A DNA stretch of 11,852 bases from contig JAOZPK010000071.1 in assembly GCA_029932755.1 (NCBI GenBank), positions 1 to 11,852 of the forward strand, in the 5' to 3' direction. Positions 6,344-11,852 of this stretch are shown here, in pieces. The notes beneath the pieces are model-generated. The model did not search any database, was not told the origin of the DNA, and saw nothing but the letters and a program-made list of their open reading frames with translations. Each line of letters starts with the position of its first letter. Positions within the stretch are counted from its first letter, which is position 1. The translations under genes and the position numbers were made by a program. This DNA comes from Candidatus Cloacimonadota bacterium. GTDB lineage: Bacteria > Cloacimonadota > Cloacimonadia > Cloacimonadales > TCS61.

Positions 6344-8692
6344 ATGGCTGAAAAAGATGTAACATTAAATAAGAATAATTCGGGAACTTTACCTGTAATT
6401 CCACTCAGGAATTTACTTCTGGCTCCCAATACAATAACACCGCTTCTAGTTGGCAGAGAACTCTCTATTCATGCTGCAGAAACAGCTTTAATAAGTGATA
6501 AAATGATAATATGTGTAACTCAGAAATATGAGGCTTTAACGGACGAAGATCCGAAAGCTAAGGATTTATATCGTTATGGAACTATCTGCACGATACTGCA
6601 AACAATGAAGCTTCCTGATGGGAATATGAGATTACTTGTTGAAGGTGAAAAGCGAGTATTGATAAAAAAATATCGCAGGAACAAAAAATATTTAACTGCG
6701 AATTATATAGTTCAGGATAAAGTACTTTCGGAAAAAGAATTGGAGAGTGAAGCATTATTACGTTCTTTCAGAAAAGCTTTTAAAAGCTATGTTAATCTTA
6801 ACAAGTCAATTCCGGAAGAAGCAATGATACCGCTTAGTGATGCCGAAAATGCAGATGAATTTTTTTATTATGCACTTTCAAATATCCAGCTTGATATAAC
6901 CAAAAAACAACAACTCTTTGAATTGAGTGATCTTTTCGAATCAATTTCCCAATTGTATAGAATTGTTATCGAAGAAATTCAAATATTAAAACTAGAGTAT
7001 AAGATAGACGGCACTGTGAAGAGCAAGCTCAGTAAATTACAGCGTGAGTATTACTTAAATGAGCAGCTTAAGGCTATCCATAAAGAACTTGGTATAACCA
7101 AAGAAGATAAAACAGAATTGCTTGAATTCAAGAAGAAAGTAGAAAAAGTTAACTTAAGTGATCAGGCAAAAAAGAAAGCAGAAGGAGAACTTGAACGCTT
7201 TGCTCATATGAATTCCTATTCTCCGGAATATTCTGTAACACATACTTATCTTACATGGATCTTAGATCTCCCGTGGGATGATCCCAAGTTAAAAGAATTC
7301 GATCTTAATATTGCTCAAAATATATTAGATGAAGATCATTACGGGTTGGTAAAAGTTAAAGAACGCATTTTGGAATACCTTGCTGTGGTTAAGCTGGCAG
7401 AGAAAGTAAAAGGGCAGATATTGTGTTTTGTTGGTCCTCCGGGAGTTGGAAAAACTTCTTTAGGAAAATCAATCGCACGCGCCATGGATAGAAAATTTGT
7501 GAGATTATCTTTAGGTGGAGTTCGTGATGAAGCAGAAATTAGAGGTCACCGTAGAACTTATGTTGGTGCACTTCCTGGCGTGATAATTCAAAGTATGAAG
7601 AAAGCCGGAACTACAAATCCACTTATTATGATGGATGAGATAGATAAAATGAGCAGTGATTTCCGAGGTGATCCCGCTTCAGCATTGTTGGAAGTATTAG
7701 ATCCGGAACAAAATAACTCATTCCGTGACCATTATCTCGATTTTGAATATGACCTTTCTCAGGTTATTTTCATTACAACTGCCAATACTCTTAATTCTAT
7801 TCCTCAGCCTTTGTTGGATAGAATGGAAGTAATAGAAATACCCGGCTATACAGCTTATGAGAAGATTCATATCGCCACAAAACATCTGGTTCCAAAAGTT
7901 ATTAAAGAGCACGATTTAAAAGGTAAAGTTAAGATTAAATATCAAAAGAAAACCTTAGAGAGAATAATAAAACTTTATACTAGAGAAGCTGGTGTACGTG
8001 GGTTAGAAAGACAGATCGCTAAAATCTTAAGAAAGATTGCCAAAAAGTATGTTGAAGGGAAAATAAAAGGATTTGTTTCTGTAAAAGCAACTGATCTGGA
8101 AGAATACCTGGGTATTCCTAAACACCTTTATTCCGAAGTTAACAGGAAAGATGCAGTAGGTCTTGTTACCGGACTTGCCTGGACAAGATTCGGTGGAGAA
8201 ACTCTCCAAATAGAAGTTATAAAAGTTAAAGGTAAAGGGAACCTGAAGCTTACCGGACAATTGGGTGATGTGATGCAGGAATCTGCTCAGGCTGCTTTCA
8301 GTTATGCCAGACTTCATGCCACAAAATATAATATCGATGAGAACTTTTATAAAAAATGTGATCTTCATCTTCACATACCCGAAGGCGCAATTCCCAAAGA
8401 TGGCCCTTCTGCAGGTGTGACCCTGGTTACAGCGATAATATCGATTCTTTCCAACAGAAAAGTAAAACATAATATTGCCATGACGGGTGAGATTACACTT
8501 TCCGGCAATGTGCTTCCTATTGGTGGACTGGCAGAGAAATTGATAGCTGTGAAAAGAGCAAAGATCAAGAATGTTTTGGTTCCAAGAAAGAACGAACCTT
8601 CCCTGACAGAAGTTAATGATGAGATCAAAAAAGGTTTGAACATTATTTTAGTCGATACAATTGAGGAAGTTCTGCAATACGCACTTCACTAA
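6344..8692 (+). CDS. lon: ATP-dependent protease Lon
   Basis: This is a cytoplasmic ATP-dependent serine protease for misfolded and regulatory proteins, acting as a homohexamer. The 782 residues match bacterial LonA. Domains are the N-terminal substrate-binding domain (about 14-210), a helical/coiled-coil linker (about 210-300), an AAA+ module with Walker A GPPGVGKT (364-371), Walker B LIMMDEID (427-434), sensor Asn481 and Arg493, and the protease domain (about 590-780). Catalytic Ser689 lies in PKDGPSAG and Lys732 in GGLAEKLIAVKRA. Both are offset by 43 from E. coli Ser679 and Lys722, so spacing is conserved. The ATG at 6344 follows GGAGGA (6335-6340). The 127-base upstream gap is AT-rich. 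I see neither a CIRCE element nor a clear sigma-32 promoter, and TTGACC at 6295-6300 lacks a well-spaced -10. A DUF4911-like gene begins 22 bases after the stop. Confidence 0.98.
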   Translation: MAEKDVTLNKNNSGTLPVIPLRNLLLAPNTITPLLVGRELSIHAAETALISDKMIICVTQKYEALTDEDPKAKDLYRYGTICTILQTMKLPDGNMRLLVEGEKRVLIKKYRRNKKYLTANYIVQDKVLSEKELESEALLRSFRKAFKSYVNLNKSIPEEAMIPLSDAENADEFFYYALSNIQLDITKKQQLFELSDLFESISQLYRIVIEEIQILKLEYKIDGTVKSKLSKLQREYYLNEQLKAIHKELGITKEDKTELLEFKKKVEKVNLSDQAKKKAEGELERFAHMNSYSPEYSVTHTYLTWILDLPWDDPKLKEFDLNIAQNILDEDHYGLVKVKERILEYLAVVKLAEKVKGQILCFVGPPGVGKTSLGKSIARAMDRKFVRLSLGGVRDEAEIRGHRRTYVGALPGVIIQSMKKAGTTNPLIMMDEIDKMSSDFRGDPASALLEVLDPEQNNSFRDHYLDFEYDLSQVIFITTANTLNSIPQPLLDRMEVIEIPGYTAYEKIHIATKHLVPKVIKEHDLKGKVKIKYQKKTLERIIKLYTREAGVRGLERQIAKILRKIAKKYVEGKIKGFVSVKATDLEEYLGIPKHLYSEVNRKDAVGLVTGLAWTRFGGETLQIEVIKVKGKGNLKLTGQLGDVMQESAQAAFSYARLHATKYNIDENFYKKCDLHLHIPEGAIPKDGPSAGVTLVTAIISILSNRKVKHNIAMTGEITLSGNVLPIGGLAEKLIAVKRAKIKNVLVPRKNEPSLTEVNDEIKKGLNIILVDTIEEVLQYALH

Positions 8693-8714
8693 GAATTGTG
8701 TTTTATATGGTCTA

Positions 8715-8957
8715 ATGAAATTTTCTATTGTAGATAGTGAAAGCTTAGCAGATAGAACCGAGCGATTCATTATTAAAGTCCCACGCAAAGAACTTATCTA
8801 TCTCGGTTATATTCTGGAATCATTTGAAGGATGGTGCAATTATACTACTCCCAATAAAAATGAACCTTTTTTACAGGTTGATGTAACACCCGATTATCTT
8901 GATGATTTTAATAAACTAATTCAGGCACTTATCGATTGGAATTATGAGGAAATTTGA
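8715..8957 (+). CDS. Small DUF4911-like protein of unknown function
   Basis: This 80-residue soluble protein has no signal peptide or membrane segment. The middle part, RKELIYLGYILESFEGW (24-40), followed by a beta-like stretch and an acidic C-terminal helix (VTPDYLDDFNKLIQALIDW), resembles DUF4911, a family of short proteins with an Ile-x-x-Leu ... Glu-x-x-Glu-Gly core. Assignment is by remembered pattern, so moderate. The ATG at 8715 is chosen because the only earlier in-frame ATG (8661) lies inside lon and would add 18 residues lacking family resemblance. No clear Shine-Dalgarno precedes it. The 22-base gap after lon suggests co-transcription and possibly translational re-initiation. It converges with the next gene, with only 5 bases between stops and no terminator visible. 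No function can be assigned. Confidence 0.75.
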   Translation: MKFSIVDSESLADRTERFIIKVPRKELIYLGYILESFEGWCNYTTPNKNEPFLQVDVTPDYLDDFNKLIQALIDWNYEEI

Positions 8958-8962
8958 ACGAT

Positions 8963-9190
8963 TTACAGTTCTCTCTTTTTCATATTAATATATAAATCCT
9001 CGACTTTCTTTCTTGCCCAGGGTGTTCTTCTTAGGAATTTTAGACTGGATTTCACAGAAGGATCAATATTGAAACACTTAATTTTAATGCGTTTACCCAA
9101 TTCATCCCAACCGTAATACTCAACCAAACTGTTCACGATCTTTTCAAGAGTAATACCATGTAGTAAATTATTAGAATTTTGTTCACTCAT
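8963..9190 (-). CDS. VF530/DUF2132-family small DNA-binding protein
   Basis: The 75-residue protein matches the VF530 family, small helical proteins reported to bind DNA. Conserved family text is visible throughout: LHGITLEKIVNSLVEYYGW (10-28), LGKRIKIKCF (31-40), and NIDPSVKSSLKFLRRTPWAR (41-60), followed by KKVEDLY. The start at 9190 is preferred because AAGGAG lies 10 bases upstream (9206-9201) and the family begins just before LHG. An upstream in-frame GTG (9232) would add 14 residues across that ribosome-binding site. The gene lies 84 bases downstream of the beta-helix gene on the same strand and may share its transcript. A 13-base palindrome (9221-9233) in the gap could instead support its own control. 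Its cellular role is not established. Confidence 0.9.
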   Translation of the reverse strand: MSEQNSNNLLHGITLEKIVNSLVEYYGWDELGKRIKIKCFNIDPSVKSSLKFLRRTPWARKKVEDLYINMKKREL

Positions 9191-9220
9191 ACGATGTTTG
9201 CTCCTTTTCAAATTTCCAAT

Positions 9221-9233
9221 TGTGAATTTCACA
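9221..9233. promoter_or_regulatory. Palindrome TGTGAATTTCACA upstream of VF530 gene
   Basis: Perfect 6-base arms (TGTGAA and TTCACA) flank a single T, centred about 37 bases upstream of the VF530 ATG. It resembles a compact operator half-site pair; CRP-like sites use the same TGTGA/TCACA arms but with a 6-base spacer, here 3. It may be an operator or a chance palindrome. Confidence 0.3.
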
Positions 9234-9274
9234 TTGAAAGAAACCCGCTGACACGTTTGTTAGTAGCAACTTTA

Positions 9275-11770
9275 TTATTTTATCAGTAAACACTTTTTCA
9301 CTGCTTCCGTTCTACCATTAACATTTAGTTTATAGAAGTAGATTCCTGAACTGACAGAGCTTCCCGAATCATCGTCTCCTTTCCAAATAATTGAATGCTC
9401 ACCTAATGTAAGCTGATTGCTAATAAGCTGTTTAACTTTTTGTCCTTTGATATTATAAATGGAAAGTTCAATTTTTGAATCACTTCGGATGGAAAACTCG
9501 ATTGTTGTTGATGGATTGAATGGGTTGGGGTAATTTGATAATGAATATTTAGCACCTGGTAAAACTGGATCTTCTATTCCTACATTTTGATCAAAATAGA
9601 ATGCACCCATATCTGCAATTGTGCCGTCAGGATCAAGAGGTGAATTTGGGTCACCTGCGTCTATACAAGGAGACATTGTAGAATCAGGCAATGGATAGTT
9701 TGTCCAAGATAAATGATAATTCCCATTCTCTGGGTCTACAAATAATGGTGGTGCATCAATGTTTCCTTCCAACCAATTAACTATGCCATTGTTATTTGTA
9801 ACGATTCCAGCTTCTCCATTCTGAACATCGGAAAAAGAAATTGTAATAGAAATTGAATCACCTTCAGGAGAAAAATACACTTCTTGGGGAGTATTATCCC
9901 ATAAAATACAATTTAATAATGTTGGGTTCGAACATTCCCAGCAATAAATACCACCACCATCTTCCAACGATATATTCCTGCTTATAGTAACGTTGTTCAA
10001 AACAGGACTTGAAAAAATGAAGTTACCCGCAATGTTAAGCCCAACACAGTAAATACCTCCACCTTGCCCATTCGCGATATTGTCATTGATAATAACATTA
10101 TTTAAGATAGGGCTTGAATCCCAAAGATAAAGACCTCCACCACGGCTACTAAGATTTTCAAGAATAGTTACATTCATTAAACTTGCATCAGAATAGGCTT
10201 CTAAGCTAATTCCACCACCTTCGCCGGCAGTATTTCCTATGATGGTTACGTCGGTTAAGCTTGGATTAGAGAAATAATGACAATACAATCCACCTCCTTT
10301 CATAGCAGAATTTTCAATTATGATAACATTATTAAAAGTTGGAATGGAATTATCTTCACAACAAACCCCACCACCCCAGTAATAAGCTTCATTTTCACTT
10401 ATGATGACGTTTTCTAAACTTGGACTGGAACGGCTTGTTAAGTAAATTCCGCCACCACTACGACGAACTTCTCCATTCTGAATTGTCATTTTCTGTATGG
10501 AAAAACAACTATCTCCTTCACAGAATAAAATACCTTTTAATTCCTCACCATCTAAAATTGTCTGAGCCTCATTTTCTCCGATTAAAGAGACGAAACTTTT
10601 ACAGTTTATAGGGAATTGCTCTGTTGTTTGAGATTGTGAGTATATTCCATTTGATAAATAAATAATATGAGGATTATTAATATTTGCAATAATTTTTTTC
10701 AGAGCATGTGAAATAGTAAGAAGTGATTCATCAGGGCTTAATCCACTATTATCATCAGAACCAGAAGGACTTACATATAAATCATGATTAACTTGTTCAA
10801 CCTTGCTATTCTGGATATCAAATGTAAAATTATTTATGGGATAAGCAAAATAGTTATCCGGTTCTAAAACGGTAAAAGTATCAACAACCACATTGATAAT
10901 CGGACATTCATAATCAATATATAAATCTGATCCGGAGCCACTGGAATTCATAAATATGTTACAGCGATTAATTGAATCGAAAATTGGAAAAGAATTATGA
11001 GAGCAGTAAATCCCACCACCGTAATTATCGGTATAATTCCCGCAGATAGTAACATTTTTTAGAATCGGAGAAGAATCAAATCTGATATACATTCCGCCAC
11101 CACAATAAAAAGCACTATTCCCTTTAATGGTTACATTATCTAATTGGGGACTTGCATTGTTTTCACAGTAAATTCCACCTCCACCAAGACTGAAATCAAT
11201 TGCATGATTATCAATTACATTCACATTCTTTAAATATGGATGGGAATTATCCCTACAATATAGTCCACCACCATATTTTGCACTATTCCCTTTGATAATA
11301 ACATCTTCAATACGGGGACTAGAATTTGGATAACAGCAAATTCCACCACCATTAGCACCTGCACTATTGTTAGAAATTATTAGATTTTTAAGTTTAGGAT
11401 TTGATACAACACAGCGAATTCCACCTCCAGCCCCATTATCACCATTAGTAATAGTAAAACCCGATAAGACAGCAGTAGAATCCTCTCCACTTTCAAATGT
11501 TACTACGCTACCGTTTTGATAACCATCAATTATTGTTTGTGAAATATAGGATGTATCTTGAGTTGTATAAAATAATGAAGCAACCGTAATGTTTTTGCCG
11601 TTGTAGTTAATGTTCTCTACATAAGTTCCAGGCTGTACAAGAACAGTGTCCGTATCAACTGATGCATTAATTCCCTCTTGTATTGTTGGCTGATCTGCAG
11701 GGATATTTATAATAGTTGCTGATAAATGCAAAGTAAAAAATAAACACAAAACTATCATTACTTTTTTCAT
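9275..11770 (-). CDS. Secreted two-lobed parallel beta-helix protein with type IX secretion C-terminal sorting domain
   Basis: The 831-residue exported protein has a signal peptide at 1-18 (MKKVMIVLCLFF..LSA). Lobe 1 opens with INIPADQPTIQEGI (21-34) and carries six glycine-rich coils (GGG at about 115, 141, 167, 197, 224, 251). Residue 331 begins a second entry module, LYVSPSGSDDNSG (331-343), like DUF1565 starts. Lobe 2 has seven coils (GGG at about 439, 466, 492, 518, 544, 570, 605). Each coil is about 26-27 residues of the form LxNVxIxxNxAxxxGGGIYC, followed by S-P. Cys recurs after GGGIY. Residues 740-831 are a Por/T9SS-type sorting domain: NYPNPFNPSTTIEFS (746-760), IYNIKGQKV (771-779), SSGIYFYKL (807-815), ending KKCLLIK. 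The role is unknown; such folds occur in adhesins and polysaccharide-active proteins, and no catalytic residues were recognised. The ATG at 11770 has GGAG at 11780-11777. Confidence 0.93.
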   Translation of the reverse strand: MKKVMIVLCLFFTLHLSATIINIPADQPTIQEGINASVDTDTVLVQPGTYVENINYNGKNITVASLFYTTQDTSYISQTIIDGYQNGSVVTFESGEDSTAVLSGFTITNGDNGAGGGIRCVVSNPKLKNLIISNNSAGANGGGICCYPNSSPRIEDVIIKGNSAKYGGGLYCRDNSHPYLKNVNVIDNHAIDFSLGGGGIYCENNASPQLDNVTIKGNSAFYCGGGMYIRFDSSPILKNVTICGNYTDNYGGGIYCSHNSFPIFDSINRCNIFMNSSGSGSDLYIDYECPIINVVVDTFTVLEPDNYFAYPINNFTFDIQNSKVEQVNHDLYVSPSGSDDNSGLSPDESLLTISHALKKIIANINNPHIIYLSNGIYSQSQTTEQFPINCKSFVSLIGENEAQTILDGEELKGILFCEGDSCFSIQKMTIQNGEVRRSGGGIYLTSRSSPSLENVIISENEAYYWGGGVCCEDNSIPTFNNVIIIENSAMKGGGLYCHYFSNPSLTDVTIIGNTAGEGGGISLEAYSDASLMNVTILENLSSRGGGLYLWDSSPILNNVIINDNIANGQGGGIYCVGLNIAGNFIFSSPVLNNVTISRNISLEDGGGIYCWECSNPTLLNCILWDNTPQEVYFSPEGDSISITISFSDVQNGEAGIVTNNNGIVNWLEGNIDAPPLFVDPENGNYHLSWTNYPLPDSTMSPCIDAGDPNSPLDPDGTIADMGAFYFDQNVGIEDPVLPGAKYSLSNYPNPFNPSTTIEFSIRSDSKIELSIYNIKGQKVKQLISNQLTLGEHSIIWKGDDDSGSSVSSGIYFYKLNVNGRTEAVKKCLLIK
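9896..10513 (-). repeat. Beta-helix coil repeats, lobe 2 (seven GGG coils)
   Basis: Seven tandem degenerate coding repeats encode residues 420-625, mostly 26-27 residues apart. The last interval is longer (about 35) because of an insertion near residues 576-586. The repeats match lobe 1 in consensus, but the lobe begins with a different capping module. Confidence 0.85.
10976..11461 (-). repeat. Beta-helix coil repeats, lobe 1 (six GGG coils)
   Basis: Six tandem degenerate coding repeats of about 78-90 bases encode residues 104-265. On the plus strand they show as recurring ATTCCACCACC or ATTCCGCCACC-like words spaced about 80 bases apart. Spacing between GGG motifs is 26, 26, 30, 27 and 27 residues. 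Confidence 0.85.
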
Positions 11771-11815
11771 CTTCTACTCCAATTCATATAATTGCTGCTA
11801 AAGTTACGCGTGTGC

Positions 11816-11838
11816 GGTGGGATCGGAACGATCACACC
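11816..11838. repeat. GC-rich imperfect hairpin at the window end
   Basis: The arms GGTGGGATCG (11816-11825) and CGATCACACC (11829-11838) pair at 9 of 10 positions around a GAA loop, with a G/A mismatch. It lies within a GC-rich patch (about 11806-11842) that contrasts with the AT-rich surroundings, 46 bases upstream of the beta-helix gene. There is no T run on either side, so it is not an obvious terminator. It may be an interspersed palindromic repeat or operator. Confidence 0.55.
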
Positions 11839-11852
11839 CTGAAGCAAATAGT

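Noticed and set aside
8027..8643. Minus-strand open frames opposite lon
   Set aside because: They overlap the conserved Lon protease domain and show no protein-like features.
8661..8714. Earlier in-frame ATG for the DUF4911-like gene
   Set aside because: It lies inside the end of lon, adds 18 residues without family resemblance, and has no ribosome-binding site.
9191..9232. GTG start extending the VF530 protein by 14 residues
   Set aside because: The AAGGAG site at 9206-9201 clearly serves the ATG at 9190, and the family normally begins close to LHG.
10420..10611. Small plus-strand frame inside the beta-helix gene
   Set aside because: It is antisense to the repeat region, and its apparent composition reflects the complementary repeats.
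9896..11461. Possible CRISPR-like array from recurring CCACCACC words
   Set aside because: The words are degenerate, lie in frame within one coding sequence, and encode the GGG of beta-helix coils.

Overview
The window is AT-rich, gene-dense bacterial DNA from a Gram-negative-type organism. Two genes imply an outer membrane: a patatin/Omp85-barrel protein (type Vd secretion style) and a large secreted beta-helix protein ending in a type IX secretion (Por) C-terminal sorting domain. The sorting domain with its NYPNPFNPST linker, the low GC, the Na+-type membrane pyrophosphatase and the mtnA/aldolase pair suggest the Fibrobacterota-Chlorobiota-Bacteroidota (FCB) assemblage. Candidatus Cloacimonadota or a near relative is my best guess. 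This is inference from protein style; no rRNA or other marker is present.

Layout. 1-1414 (minus) holds mtnA followed by a class II aldolase gene cut by the window edge. Together they look like a short operon for salvage of 5'-deoxynucleoside-derived sugar phosphates (methylthioribose-1-P or 5-deoxyribose-1-P). 1415-1695 is a divergent promoter region. 1696-4017 (plus) is hppA, a membrane-bound ion-pumping pyrophosphatase whose residues point to a K+-dependent, Na+-transporting type. A strong intrinsic terminator follows at 4042-4071. 4081-6216 (plus) encodes the patatin/POTRA/barrel protein and 6344-8692 (plus) encodes Lon protease. A small DUF4911-like gene follows at 8715-8957 (plus). Converging on it are a VF530/DUF2132-type small DNA-binding protein gene (8963-9190, minus) and, upstream of that, the 831-residue beta-helix protein (9275-11770, minus). 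The last 80 bases hold a GC-rich imperfect hairpin.

How the genes fit together. Most look like independent transcription units on chromosomal backbone rather than a defence island or mobile element. No tRNA, rRNA, CRISPR, IS or phage gene was seen. HppA would couple PPi hydrolysis to an ion gradient. Lon handles protein quality control. The patatin-barrel and beta-helix proteins are envelope or exported products. The points most worth checking are the mtnA-aldolase pairing (possible dihydroxyacetone-phosphate shunt), the charged C-terminal tail on HppA, the terminator placed directly against a start codon that lacks a Shine-Dalgarno, and the two-lobed beta-helix protein with stacked cysteines. 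I did not find a convincing wholly new system.
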